From assembly GCF_017309955.1 (NCBI RefSeq), contig NZ_CP021248.1:744001-808000 (forward strand): 64,000 nucleotides of DNA. The letters are read 5' to 3'. Positions 16,579 to 25,741 of this stretch are shown piece by piece. The notes beneath the pieces are model-generated. The model saw nothing but the letters and a program-made list of their open reading frames with translations, made no database searches and was not told where the DNA came from. The DNA is from Novosphingobium sp. KA1. GTDB taxonomy: Bacteria > Pseudomonadota > Alphaproteobacteria > Sphingomonadales > Sphingomonadaceae. The translations under genes were made by a program, and so were the position numbers. The first letter of the stretch is position 1; each line of letters begins with the position of its first letter.

Positions 16579-19323
16579 TCAGAACTCTTTCTGGATGCCG
16601 ATCTGGAACACCCGGCCCAGCGTGAAGGCGACGCTCGGGTCGTAGCCTGCCTGCCCGACGTTCTTGTAAACCGGAGGGTCCTGGTCGAAGACGTTGTTGA
16701 CGTTGAAGGTGACCGCGAGACCGTCCGTCAGGCCGCTTCCCTTGAACTCGTAGCGGAAGAACAGGTCGACAGTATCGAAGGACTTGATGCGGGTCTGGCC
16801 GAAGGCCGAAGCCAGGCCGGCATCCCCGCGCTTGTAGCCGGCGGAATGATACCAGGTCGCCTGCGCGCGAAGGGATCCGATGGTTGTCCCGAGCGTCGAC
16901 ATGATCCGGGTCTTGGGCGTCCCGAATGCCAGTTCGTCGACCACGGCAGCAGTCGGGCTCATCTGCGAGTCCTGCGTGAGGCGAACGTTGCCGGCAACGC
17001 GGGCATCGAACGATGCGAAGCTGGTATCGAGGACATAGCTGACATCGAAGTCGATGCCGGTAAGCGTCGACGTGCCGAGATTGCGGACCAGGGTGTCCAG
17101 CACGACGCCCACTGGGATTCCAGCGCCGCCTGCCGAACTGACGAGGGCCTGGTCGGTAGAGGTCGGGTTGAGGATGGTGAAGCCGGCGTTGGCCGGGTTC
17201 TGCAGTCCAGCTACAATTGCCGCCAATTGCTGTCCGGTCGGACGGAAGATCCACAGATTGGGGAAATTGTTGTAGAAGTCGGTAAGGCCGGTGCCGCTGA
17301 CCGGCCGCCCGATCGTGCCCTTGAGGTCGATGTGGTAGTAGCTTGCATCGAGCGTCAGGCCGGGAATGAACGGCGGCTCGAGCGTGGCGCCAACGGCCCA
17401 GCTCTTCGCCTTCTGCGGCGTGAGCCCGGTTACCGAGCCGTTGCCAAGGAAGACGCCGGTTTCACCTGCTGCAAAGCTGTAGCCGGGAGGCGGCGCCAGG
17501 AACTGGCCCGGCACCAGGTTTGCAGATGCCGTCAGCGGGCCGAGCTGGTCGACCGGCGAGGGAGCATTGAACGACTTGCCCCAGTTGGCGCGGACCGAGA
17601 ACCAGTCGATCGGCTTGTAGGTCAATGCGAACTTCGGATTGAAGGTGTCGCCGAAGTCGTTGTACTTGTCGTACCGGCCCGAGGCGGACAACAGCAGACT
17701 TTCAAGGCCGGGGCCGGCATCGTTGAAGATCGGCGCCTGCACTTCGCCGAACAGCGATTTTACCGTCTGTGTATACTTGACGATAGGGAGCAGGTTGAGG
17801 CGTGCGTCGGTCGTCTGGCGCGCAAAGTTGTCGCGCATGTGTTCGCCGCCGACGGCCACGCGAACATCGCCGCCGGGAAGCGTGAAGACAGGTCCGTCGG
17901 CGATGAAGCGGTAATCGTAGAGTTCGTTGCGTCCAAATCCGCGCTCATGGCCATCGAGGATGTCGGCGAGCACAGCCGGCGAGGTCGATGCAATGTCGTA
18001 AGGGTTGAGCTTGCCTGTCGCCAGCGCGGTAGCCTGGGCGACCGGATCGAGCACATTGTTGTCATAAGTGACTTTGCTCCGGCCGTAGCTGAACAGGGCG
18101 CGGGCCTGCCAGTCGCTGCCGAGCTTGGCCGTCAGCGTCGGGGTGACGCTCCACGACTGGAGCTGGGTGTCCTGACGGTTCGAGCGTTCGCCATCGACGG
18201 GACCGTAGTTAAAGCGGACGGTCTGGGCCTTGCCGCTGTTGGCGTCGCCGGTGCTACGATAGTATGGATTTGCCGAAGTGACGGTGACCGTTCCAGTCGT
18301 GCTGCCCACCGCGCCGAGCGTGCCGCCAAATCCCGTTGTCTTGCGGTCGGCGTAGTTCGCGGAAATGTCGGCGCTCAGCCAGTCGCCAAGGTCTTGCGTG
18401 AGCCGGGCGAAGACGGTGTTGAGTTCGTTGCGCGGATAGATCGCCTGGTCCTGCGACGGGTCGCAGGTATTGGGGCCGCCGACAACGAGCCCGGTTCCCG
18501 AATTGACATAAGTGGTCGTGCCGATCGTCGTTGTGGGCTCGGCGCAGTTGCGTCCGACAGGCACGCCCGTGTTCCAGTCGATACGCTTCACATAGTCGCG
18601 ATCCGAACCGAAGATCGCATCGTGCCGCGAGTAATTGTACGCGACATAGATGCCGCCGCCTGTCCATTTCTTGCCGAGCAGCAGGCCGGCGTCGTAGGAT
18701 GTGTAGTCGTCGCCGATGCCGACACGTCCCTCGACCTTGATGCCGTCATAGGACTTGCGGGTCATGAAGTTGAGAACCCCGCCCAGCGCGTCCGATCCGT
18801 AGACGGCCGAGCCGCCGTCGAGCATCGCCTCGACACGCTCGATTGCGATCGGCGGGATGATGTCCGGGTCGACCGCGATCTGCTGGGTCCCGGCTCCGAC
18901 CACGCGGTGCCCGTCGATCAGTACCAAGGTCTGCGCGCCGCCGCTGGTGTTTGCTGCAGGCAAGGCGCGAAGGTTTGGGCGCGCAATCGGATTGCTGCCA
19001 TTCGATCCTGAGACCGGCGATACGCCGGCAGGGACGAGGCCGAAGAAGTTGCTGACCTGGGGAATGCTTGCAAGAATTTCGTTGGTGCTGGTTCCGCCGG
19101 TGGCCTCCGCCTGTTGCTCGTTCATGCCCACGACGTTCGAGCCGGCCGGCGCGATCCCCCTGATCAGCGTTCCCGTGACGACGATCTCCGAATCCGCCGT
19201 GGCTCTTGGCGCGGTTGCGCTGTCCTGGCTGCTCTGTGCTTGCGCTGTTCCCGAAGTGATCGCGCAAAGTGCAACGCCAGTGGCAAGCTGGCACGCATAA
19301 GCCCTCAAGCTCGAAAGCCTCAT
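16579..19323 (-). CDS. TonB-dependent outer-membrane receptor (paralogue A)
   Basis: This 914-residue receptor should import a scarce or large substrate across the outer membrane with energy from TonB. The signal peptide is MRLSSLRAYACQLATGVALC...AQAQ. A TonB-box-like EIVVTGTLIRG follows near residue 46, then the plug (SIPQVSNFFGLVPAG, LVLIDGHRVVGAG, VERVEAMLDGGSAVYGSDALGGVLNFMTRK) and a beta-barrel ending in Phe (VFQIGIQKEF). The ATG at 19323 was chosen over a frame start at 19446 because GGGGTGAGG precedes it and the signal peptide begins there. It is closely related along its length to the receptor at 40531-43272. The substrate is unknown; the family also covers non-iron substrates in sphingomonads. 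Confidence 0.93.
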   Translation of the reverse strand: MRLSSLRAYACQLATGVALCAITSGTAQAQSSQDSATAPRATADSEIVVTGTLIRGIAPAGSNVVGMNEQQAEATGGTSTNEILASIPQVSNFFGLVPAGVSPVSGSNGSNPIARPNLRALPAANTSGGAQTLVLIDGHRVVGAGTQQIAVDPDIIPPIAIERVEAMLDGGSAVYGSDALGGVLNFMTRKSYDGIKVEGRVGIGDDYTSYDAGLLLGKKWTGGGIYVAYNYSRHDAIFGSDRDYVKRIDWNTGVPVGRNCAEPTTTIGTTTYVNSGTGLVVGGPNTCDPSQDQAIYPRNELNTVFARLTQDLGDWLSADISANYADRKTTGFGGTLGAVGSTTGTVTVTSANPYYRSTGDANSGKAQTVRFNYGPVDGERSNRQDTQLQSWSVTPTLTAKLGSDWQARALFSYGRSKVTYDNNVLDPVAQATALATGKLNPYDIASTSPAVLADILDGHERGFGRNELYDYRFIADGPVFTLPGGDVRVAVGGEHMRDNFARQTTDARLNLLPIVKYTQTVKSLFGEVQAPIFNDAGPGLESLLLSASGRYDKYNDFGDTFNPKFALTYKPIDWFSVRANWGKSFNAPSPVDQLGPLTASANLVPGQFLAPPPGYSFAAGETGVFLGNGSVTGLTPQKAKSWAVGATLEPPFIPGLTLDASYYHIDLKGTIGRPVSGTGLTDFYNNFPNLWIFRPTGQQLAAIVAGLQNPANAGFTILNPTSTDQALVSSAGGAGIPVGVVLDTLVRNLGTSTLTGIDFDVSYVLDTSFASFDARVAGNVRLTQDSQMSPTAAVVDELAFGTPKTRIMSTLGTTIGSLRAQATWYHSAGYKRGDAGLASAFGQTRIKSFDTVDLFFRYEFKGSGLTDGLAVTFNVNNVFDQDPPVYKNVGQAGYDPSVAFTLGRVFQIGIQKEF

Positions 19324-19350
19324 AGTCCTCACCCCATCTACTTTTTTATA

Positions 19351-19366
19351 ATTAGGACACTGTATA
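19351..19366. promoter_or_regulatory. AGGACACT element upstream of receptor A
   Basis: ATTAGGACACTGTATA lies 28 bp before the receptor start. Related sequences are at 19551, 37115 and 40493. It is a possible operator for the GntR regulator encoded at 37202. The assignment is inferred from recurrence and position. Confidence 0.45.
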
Positions 19367-19550
19367 TCGCGACTTGGGGTGATGCAATGGAGATTGCGGT
19401 TGTTGCATGGCGCCTCTTTCTTAAGGCGCAGATACTCGCAGACCACTTTGTAAGCACGCTGATTGAATACGTATTTCAGCTATGTTTCAATGACATTCGG
19501 CCAGCTTTCATGGCCGCTGCGATCTGCCGCGAGCCGGCACCTATTTTTCT

Positions 19551-19566
19551 AATATGATACTAAATG
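19551..19566. promoter_or_regulatory. GATACT element between divergent receptor genes
   Basis: AATATGATACTAAATG matches AATAGGATACTCTATG at 37115 in 13 of 16 positions. It lies in the 475-bp gap between the divergent receptor genes (19323 and 19799). The rest of this gap shows no gene. It also contains the conserved element at 19664. Confidence 0.4.
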
Positions 19567-19663
19567 ATGATATCCGGGGGATTTGGATCCCGTCTGGTCA
19601 TGGTTGGGGAAGCCCGAATGCAATTTCATCGCGTGGGCGAAGAGCGACTTTGCCGCGTGTGAA

Positions 19664-19682
19664 TGTCGCGATCGGTCAAGTC
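19664..19682 (+). promoter_or_regulatory. Conserved element TGTCGCGATCGGTCAAG, site 2
   Basis: These 19 bases are identical to 11605-11623. The site lies about 117 bp before the ATG of the receptor gene at 19799. It falls inside the longer open frame that begins at 19583, which supports the later start. Confidence 0.6.
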
Positions 19683-19798
19683 AGGGGTCGCGAACGAATC
19701 CATCCCGCCCTGAGGTCGGGGCCATGAGCGCCCACCCGTCGGCCAGGGCGAGCGAGATTTCGCTGCCCGGACGAGGGGCGAATGGGGGAGTTCGAGAT

Positions 19799-22171
19799 AT
19801 GTTTGCTTTTTCACTGCGGTCGGCGTCGGTCTATGCGATCGCTGCTGCAAGCCTGTCCTGTTCCGTCGCTGCTGCTGCCCAGCAGGCAGTCGACAAGCCG
19901 GGTGACCAGGTGGGCGGGCAGGCAGGTGGGCAGACTGGGGGGCCGACAGCACCCGAAATCGTTGTCACCGCGCAGCGCCGGTCCGAAGCTTCGCGCGATG
20001 TGCCTATCAGCGTGACTTCGCTCGGACCTGCGCAGCTTGCCACGGCCAACGTCGAGAAGCTTTCGGACACCGCCAAGATCACGCCCGGCCTGCGGTTTGA
20101 CAGCCAGGGGCCCGCGGTTCAGCCCACGATCCGCGGTGTCGGTACGGCAATCACGACATCGGGCGGCGGGCCGAATGTCGGCATCTATGTCGACGGGTTC
20201 TTCCAGGCCAACACCTACATGTCGGATTTCGACCTGCTCAACGTGAAGAGCATCCAGGTACTCAAGGGGCCGCAAGGTACCTTGTTCGGGCGCAACACGA
20301 CGGGCGGAGCCATCATCGTCACTACGGCGGATCCGAGCACTGACACCCACGGCGAGGCAAAGGTGAGCTACAGCCGCTTCAATGCGGTCAAGGCGCAGGC
20401 TTACGCCACCTTCGGTATCAGTGATCGGGTGGCCGTCGATGTCGAGGGCCTTTACCGCCGCGGCGACGGCTATTTTACGGATGTCTCGAACGGCAACGAT
20501 AATATCGGCAAGTACGAGGACTGGTCTCTTCGCGTCGGCATGAAGGCGGACCTCACCGACGATGTGTCGCTGCTGCTGCGCTGGGTGCATGCGGAAACGA
20601 ACGATCCCACCACACAGCTCGTCAACGGCTATATCGACCAGACAGGCGGGGCCGGGTTCTTCGACAAGGTTTCGGCTGCAGGACAGGCCATCTATGGAAC
20701 CTCCAGTTCCAAGGGCCTGCCGCTGGTCTACTTCTATGCGCCTTCGGGTACTTACGCTACCAAGCCCGGAGACGTTCTGCTCAATACGCCGGTGAGCTTC
20801 CGCTCGAATTCCGATGCGCTGCAAGCCACGCTCAAGGCCGACCTGGGATTTGCGGATTTCACCTCGTACTCCCAGTATCGCAAGGATCTGTCGCCCTATT
20901 ACGGCGACCTCGACGCGACGGCCATTCCGATGTTCAACATCTACGTCGGCGTGAACGATGAAACCTGGAGCCAGGAGTTTCTGATGAACTCCAAGCCCGG
21001 CTCGCGGCTGCAGTGGACTGCGGGCCTGAACTATTTCCAGATCCGCGACACCTGGGACATCGGGGCTAGCTTCGGCGGTGCGCCCTACGGGCAGTTCGGC
21101 GGCTCCAGCACGACCACGAAGTCCTATGCGGCGTTCCTCGATGCGACGTACGAGGTGAGCGACAAGCTCTTCCTCACGCTTGGCGGTCGCTATAGCCACG
21201 ACGTGGTCGGCGATGCCTACTTCGTCACGAACTTCACGACGTCTTCGTTCATCGGCCCCAACGGCGAGACGGTGCTCTGGTCGGGCGGAGCGGGCGTTCA
21301 CATCCCGGTGGCAACGCTCAAGAACGACGGCTTCACGCCCCGCGCCGTCATTCGCTTCAAGCCGAGCGAGGAATCGAGCGTCTATGCCTCGTACACCAAG
21401 GGCTACAAGGCCGGAATCCTGAACGTGGGCGGCTATTCGCAGCAGCCGGTGAAGCCGGAAAAGATCAACGCATTCGAAGTCGGCTACAAGTACGACGACC
21501 GGGTCTTCTCCGCCGATCTGGCCGGCTTCTACTACGACTACAAGAACCTCCAGGTGTCGAGCTATCAGGACGGCGCTGCCCAGATCCGCAATGCCGCGAC
21601 CTCGGAAATCTACGGGCTTGAGGCACAGCTGCGCTACAAGGTCAGCAGCGCATTCTCGCTGCAGGCCGGCACCTCGTGGACCCATGCGCGCTACAAGTCC
21701 TTCACGAACGCCCCTTACTACAGCTACTGCGATCCTGCGGTTGCCGATCTCACCAATTCCATGGCCTGCATCCCCACGTCTCTTGGCGGGTCGGGGCCCG
21801 GCGCCTTGACGCAGACTTCGACCGATGCCTCGGGCTTCAAGATGCAAAGGGCGCCCGAGTTCACGGGGAACATCGGGGCGAGCTACGGCCTCGACCTGGG
21901 CGGCGGCAGGCTGATGCTTTCGGGCAATCTCTACTACACCTCGAGCTTCTACTTCGATCCCGAGGAGCAGTTCCGCCAAAAAGGCTACGAGGTCCTTTCG
22001 CTGCGTGCGGAATGGACCGATCCATCGGATCGCTACACCGTGGCTGTGTTCGGGGACAACGTGACCGACCGGCGCTACCGCACCCAGGTCCTGTTCAATA
22101 CGCTCGGTACGGGCGCGGTCTGGAATTCGCCCGTCACGTACGGGATCGAGCTCGGCGCAAAGTTTCGATGA
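19799..22171 (+). CDS. TonB-dependent outer-membrane receptor
   Basis: This 790-residue receptor belongs to a different subfamily from paralogues A and B. The signal peptide is MFAFSLRSASVYAIAAASL...AAAAQQ, followed by a Gly/Gln-rich linker of repeated GGQ-type units, the TonB-box region PEIVVTAQRRSEASRDVPISV, the plug (IRGVGTAIT, VGIYVDGFF, IQVLKGPQGTLFGRNTTGGAI) and the barrel ending in YGIELGAKFR. ATG at 19799 is preferred because GGGGGAG sits about eight bases upstream and the signal peptide follows. The stop overlaps the next start by ATGA, so the importer is translationally coupled to catabolic enzymes, which ties it to the same substrate. Confidence 0.93.
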   Translation: MFAFSLRSASVYAIAAASLSCSVAAAAQQAVDKPGDQVGGQAGGQTGGPTAPEIVVTAQRRSEASRDVPISVTSLGPAQLATANVEKLSDTAKITPGLRFDSQGPAVQPTIRGVGTAITTSGGGPNVGIYVDGFFQANTYMSDFDLLNVKSIQVLKGPQGTLFGRNTTGGAIIVTTADPSTDTHGEAKVSYSRFNAVKAQAYATFGISDRVAVDVEGLYRRGDGYFTDVSNGNDNIGKYEDWSLRVGMKADLTDDVSLLLRWVHAETNDPTTQLVNGYIDQTGGAGFFDKVSAAGQAIYGTSSSKGLPLVYFYAPSGTYATKPGDVLLNTPVSFRSNSDALQATLKADLGFADFTSYSQYRKDLSPYYGDLDATAIPMFNIYVGVNDETWSQEFLMNSKPGSRLQWTAGLNYFQIRDTWDIGASFGGAPYGQFGGSSTTTKSYAAFLDATYEVSDKLFLTLGGRYSHDVVGDAYFVTNFTTSSFIGPNGETVLWSGGAGVHIPVATLKNDGFTPRAVIRFKPSEESSVYASYTKGYKAGILNVGGYSQQPVKPEKINAFEVGYKYDDRVFSADLAGFYYDYKNLQVSSYQDGAAQIRNAATSEIYGLEAQLRYKVSSAFSLQAGTSWTHARYKSFTNAPYYSYCDPAVADLTNSMACIPTSLGGSGPGALTQTSTDASGFKMQRAPEFTGNIGASYGLDLGGGRLMLSGNLYYTSSFYFDPEEQFRQKGYEVLSLRAEWTDPSDRYTVAVFGDNVTDRRYRTQVLFNTLGTGAVWNSPVTYGIELGAKFR

Positions 22172-23187
22172 AGGCGCTGCGCCTCATGGCAGCGGGCGGC
22201 GAGCCGCAGGGGCGCGACAGGCTGGAATTGACCAGCCTCTCCCCCCAGCCGGTTGGCCCGGGAGAAATCCGGGTTCGCATCCGGGCCGCGTCGGTCAATT
22301 TTCGTGACGGGCTGGTGGCAAGCGGCGTGATGCCGGCGCCGGCCGGTCTTTTCCCGTTATCCGATGCCGCCGGCGAGGTTGTCGAATTGGGCGAGGGCGT
22401 TCGCGGCCTGGAGGTCGGAAGCCGCGTAATCAGCCTGTTCCATCCTAACTGGCTGGATGGGCATATCGACCGCGCGGATCTGAACAATTCGCCGGGCGGG
22501 CCGGCCGACGGGTTCGCCTGCGAGGAAGCGGTTCGGCCCGCTTCGCATTTCACAAGGGCGCCTGGCAATCTCTCGTTCGTCGAAGCGGCGTGCCTGCCTT
22601 GTGCCGGCGTCACGGCCTGGCGCGCTGTTATCGCCGATGGCCGTGTGTCTCCAGGTGAAAGTGTGCTGGTGCTGGGCACAGGCGGCGTGTCGTTGTTCGC
22701 GCTGCTGTTCGCCAAAGCTGCCGGGGCCGAAGTCATTGCGATCACATCTTCGGATGCCAAGGCTGCTTGCCTTCGCGACCTCGGCGCCGACCATGTGATC
22801 GACAGGAGCGAGGTGCCGGAATGGGGGGCGGCAGTTCTCGATCTGAGCGGCGGGCTGGGCGTCGAGCACGTGATCGAGGTCGGCGGGCCCAATACCCTTG
22901 CGCAAAGTTTCCACGCTGCGCGGACCGGAGCGCATGTCGCGATCATCGGGGCAACGGCCGGGTTCGATACGGACACGATGCCCTTCGCGGTGGTTCAGGC
23001 CAAGCGCCTCAGGCTTCAGGCCGTCACAGTCGGCAGCCGCCGGGATCAGCTCGATATGGTTCGTGCGATCGAAGCGCACGACATCCACCCGATCATCGAG
23101 CGTGTCCTGCCGCTCACCGGTTTGACCGACGCTTTGGCCCTGATGCGCTCAGGCCAGCATGTCGGGAAAATCTGCCTCGAAATCTGA
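22168..23187 (+). CDS. Zinc-independent MDR-family quinone oxidoreductase/enoyl reductase-like
   Basis: This 339-residue medium-chain dehydrogenase/reductase has an N-terminal GroES-like domain (GEIRVRIRAASVNFRDGLVASG) and a Rossmann domain with SVLVLGTGGVSLFALLFAKAAGAEVIAITSS for NAD(P)H. The structural-zinc Cys cluster is absent, which argues for the quinone oxidoreductase type rather than a classical alcohol dehydrogenase. It should reduce an activated double bond or a quinone, or oxidise an alcohol. The ATG overlaps the receptor stop. The phosphotriesterase-like gene follows after six bases. The longer frame from 21676 is a shadow over the receptor gene. Confidence 0.88.
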   Translation: MKALRLMAAGGEPQGRDRLELTSLSPQPVGPGEIRVRIRAASVNFRDGLVASGVMPAPAGLFPLSDAAGEVVELGEGVRGLEVGSRVISLFHPNWLDGHIDRADLNNSPGGPADGFACEEAVRPASHFTRAPGNLSFVEAACLPCAGVTAWRAVIADGRVSPGESVLVLGTGGVSLFALLFAKAAGAEVIAITSSDAKAACLRDLGADHVIDRSEVPEWGAAVLDLSGGLGVEHVIEVGGPNTLAQSFHAARTGAHVAIIGATAGFDTDTMPFAVVQAKRLRLQAVTVGSRRDQLDMVRAIEAHDIHPIIERVLPLTGLTDALALMRSGQHVGKICLEI

Positions 23188-23193
23188 AGGAAC

Positions 23194-24183
23194 GTGAGCT
23201 TGGCGACGATCGAGACGGCGCGCGGAGCGATCGCGCAAAAGGATCTTGGACGGGTCCTGATCCATGAGCACGTGTTCCTGATGGATATGGAGTACACCTT
23301 CAATTACCGGCCGGATTTCCATTCCGCCCGGACCATCGACGATGCCGTCGCGCGCCTCGACGAGCTGAAGAATGCCGGGTTCGACACGATCATCGATCTT
23401 ACGGTGCTCGGTCTCGGCAGGCACATGCCCAGCATCGCCAAAGTCGCCGAGCGAACAGCCGTCAACATCGTCGTCTCCACCGGGGCCTACTCCTTCGATG
23501 CGGTTCCCGCGCCGTTCCAGTTCTGGGGGCCGGGTCTTCTCCATGACACCGGAGTGGAGCCGATGGTCGGGCATTTCGTCAGCGATATCGTCGAGGGCAT
23601 CGCCGATACCGGCATCCGCGCGGGAATGCTTAAATGTGCGATCGATGCGCCGGGCCTGACAGGCGGCGTCGAGCGGATCATGAGGGCCGTCGGCCGCACC
23701 CATGTGCTGACCGGCGCGCCGGTCACGGTGCATACATCGGCAAAGCACGAAACGGGCCTCATTGCGCAGAAGGTCCTTGCCGAGGAGGGCGTGGATCTCG
23801 AGCGCGTCGTGATCGGCCACTGCGGCGATACGGCCGACATCGACTATCTCGCCAGGCTCGCCGACCGTGGCTCGATGCTGGGAATGGATCGGTTCGGCGT
23901 CGATTTCGAAATCACGATGGAGCAGCGCGTGGCGACCGTCGCGGAGATGGTCCGCCGCGGGTATGCAGGGCAGATGACCCTCAGCCACGATTGCTGCTGC
24001 TGGTCCGACTTCTTTCCCGAGGTCGACGATTACCACCGGGCCATGCCCAATCATCATTATCTGCACATTCACGACGACGTACTTCCGGCGCTGCGTGCCG
24101 CAGGCGTCTCGCAGATCGATATCGAGCGCATGCTGATTGCCAATCCCCGGCGCGTACTTGCGAGCCAGCTTGCTTCGCACTGA
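23194..24183 (+). CDS. Phosphotriesterase-like lactonase (amidohydrolase superfamily)
   Basis: This 329-residue TIM-barrel metal hydrolase has all the family's binuclear metal ligands: His24 and His26 in IHEH, the bridging Lys147 in MLKCAID, His180 in VTVHTS, His209 in VIGHCGD and Asp266 in LSHDCCC. Enzymes of this family hydrolyse lactones or phosphotriesters, and in a catabolic operon a lactone is more likely. The unusual triple Cys after Asp266 may shape the active site. GTG at 23194 or TTG at 23200 could be the start, both behind AAGGA. It is the last gene before a roughly 115-bp gap that carries a new regulatory element. Confidence 0.9.
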   Translation: MSLATIETARGAIAQKDLGRVLIHEHVFLMDMEYTFNYRPDFHSARTIDDAVARLDELKNAGFDTIIDLTVLGLGRHMPSIAKVAERTAVNIVVSTGAYSFDAVPAPFQFWGPGLLHDTGVEPMVGHFVSDIVEGIADTGIRAGMLKCAIDAPGLTGGVERIMRAVGRTHVLTGAPVTVHTSAKHETGLIAQKVLAEEGVDLERVVIGHCGDTADIDYLARLADRGSMLGMDRFGVDFEITMEQRVATVAEMVRRGYAGQMTLSHDCCCWSDFFPEVDDYHRAMPNHHYLHIHDDVLPALRAAGVSQIDIERMLIANPRRVLASQLASH

Positions 24184-24213
24184 GCGGACGCCGCTGCGCA
24201 CAACCGTTCAATC

Positions 24214-24230
24214 TGTCGCGATCCGTCAAG
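24214..24230 (+). promoter_or_regulatory. Conserved element TGTCGCGATCCGTCAAG, site 3
   Basis: It matches sites 1 and 2 in 16 of 17 bases and lies 70 bp upstream of the SnoaL start at 24300, in the same orientation. It marks the probable start of a new transcription unit. Confidence 0.6.
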
Positions 24231-24299
24231 AACACTTGGCTCGAGGCAATGTAGCGTGACGCCTTGTCCGATGCGAAACGCAGGACCTGGAGAGGAACG

Positions 24300-24848
24300 A
24301 TGACCCCAGATATTACCCAGCTCGCTGATCGCGATGCGATCCGCGATTGCATTGCGCGGCTGGCGCGCGGAGAGGACCGCCGCAGCGCCGACCTCATCCG
24401 CTCCTGCTGGTGGCCCGAGGCGCGCTTCGATTACGGCGTCTATTCAGGCGATTTCGAGGCTTACCTGGCCTGGGTCGTGCCCGGCGCCGATGCGATCAAG
24501 GATACGCAGCACCTGATCGGCCAGTCCTACATTGAACTGGAAGGCGATCGGGCATCGGTCGAAAGCCACGTCATTTCCTATCACCGGGTCGACATGGGGT
24601 CCCCAAGCACAGCGCAAGGCGGTGAGCGGGACACCTGCATCGGCGGACGCTACCTCGACCGATTCGAGAAGCGCGGCGATGCGTGGCGGATCGCGGGGCG
24701 CACCATGCTCTACGACTGGGAGCAGGATTGGGGCGCTGCCGCGGACTGGTCGAAAGGGGTGATGGGCTATCCCTTCACTGCCGGTCATTTCCCGGGCCGG
24801 GCAAAAGATGACTTCAGCGAGCGCTGGTTTGCCGGGGAGGAGGCATGA
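24300..24848 (+). CDS. SnoaL/NTF2-like protein (pair 1)
   Basis: This 182-residue protein of the SnoaL-like (nuclear transport factor 2) fold begins with the typical helix LADRDAIRDCIARLARGEDRRSADLIRSCWWPEARFDYG and continues with the conserved cone-shaped barrel segments (HLIGQSYIELEGDRASVESHVISYHR, GGRYLDRFEKRGDAWRIAGRTMLYDWEQ). Members include isomerases, hydratases, dehydratases and binding proteins for aromatic or polycyclic substrates. ATG at 24300 follows GGAGAGGA. The stop overlaps the next SDR gene by ATGA. A second SnoaL gene followed by a second SDR comes immediately after, so this is half of a duplicated pair. Confidence 0.85.
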   Translation: MTPDITQLADRDAIRDCIARLARGEDRRSADLIRSCWWPEARFDYGVYSGDFEAYLAWVVPGADAIKDTQHLIGQSYIELEGDRASVESHVISYHRVDMGSPSTAQGGERDTCIGGRYLDRFEKRGDAWRIAGRTMLYDWEQDWGAAADWSKGVMGYPFTAGHFPGRAKDDFSERWFAGEEA

Positions 24849-25741
24849 GCGCGCCGCTGGCAGGAAAGGTCGCACTCGTTACGGGGGCAAGCCGAGGCAT
24901 CGGCAAGGGCATCGCGCTCGTGCTCGCCGAGCAGGGGGCGACGGTCTATGTGACCGGCCGGACGGTCAACGAAGGGGACTACTACCTTCCAGGCACGGTC
25001 GGCGGCACGGCGGCTGAATGCGACGAGCGCGGGAGGCCGAGCGGCGGGCGGGGCATTGCCGTTGCCTGCGATCACGGCGATGACGCGGCTGTCGCGGCCC
25101 TATTCGGACGGATCGCCGCCGAAGCCGGCCGCCTCGATATTCTCGTCAACAATGCATTCGCGCTTTCCGACGATCTTCTCGAACCGAAAGGGTTCTGGGA
25201 AAAGCCGTTGTCGAACCTCGAGATGTGGGATGTCGGCGTCAGGTCGAACTACGTGGCCGCCTGGCATGCGGCGGGCCTCATGGTCTCCCAGAAATCAGGC
25301 CTGATCGTGGCGATCTCCGGCTTTGCGGCGGTTACCTACACTTATGGCGTGATCTTCGGCACATCGAAATCCGCGGTCGACCGCATGGCGCGGGATATGG
25401 CGATCGAACTCGAGCCACACGGCGTGGCCTCGCTGACCCTCTGGCAGGGCCTGACGCTCACCGAGAAGGCCAGGGACAACCTTGCGAAGATGGGAGACCG
25501 GATGACCGCGTCCATCACGCAGATGCATGGCAGCAGCGTCGAGCATCCGGGCCGGGTTGTCGCAGCGCTCGCGGCCGACCCCGATATCATGAGGCGCTCC
25601 GGCGGCGAGTTCATAACCGCCGAATTGGCCGAAGCCTACGGCCTCACGGACATCGACGGGCAGACGATCCAATCGGCAAGGGCGACGCGGGGATCGCCGA
25701 TCTGGAAACCGATTGCGGAGGTTGATTACCGTGGCAAGTGA
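24845..25741 (+). CDS. DHRS1-like SDR with Phe at the catalytic Tyr position (pair 1)
   Basis: This 298-residue short-chain dehydrogenase/reductase has the cofactor motif TGASRGIG (residues 13-20), TGR near 37-39 (probably NADP-type), NNA at 102-104, Ser158 and Lys175. The residue 13 after Ser158 and four before Lys175, where the catalytic Tyr belongs, is Phe171 (VIFGTSK). The paralogue at 26306 shows the same change. This could reduce or alter redox chemistry, or a nearby Tyr (165 or 167) may substitute. The long region after the active site (GLTLTEKARDNL) is typical of DHRS1-like SDRs. It overlaps both neighbouring SnoaL genes. Confidence 0.88.
   Translation: MSAPLAGKVALVTGASRGIGKGIALVLAEQGATVYVTGRTVNEGDYYLPGTVGGTAAECDERGRPSGGRGIAVACDHGDDAAVAALFGRIAAEAGRLDILVNNAFALSDDLLEPKGFWEKPLSNLEMWDVGVRSNYVAAWHAAGLMVSQKSGLIVAISGFAAVTYTYGVIFGTSKSAVDRMARDMAIELEPHGVASLTLWQGLTLTEKARDNLAKMGDRMTASITQMHGSSVEHPGRVVAALAADPDIMRRSGGEFITAELAEAYGLTDIDGQTIQSARATRGSPIWKPIAEVDYRGK

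Noticed and set aside
16846-19011. A 721-codon plus-strand open frame
   Set aside because: It is antisense to the TonB receptor gene, shows no family motif and arises from the high GC content of the third codon position.
19811-21979. A 722-codon minus-strand open frame
   Set aside because: It is antisense to a TonB receptor with a clear signal peptide, plug and barrel, and has no recognisable domain.
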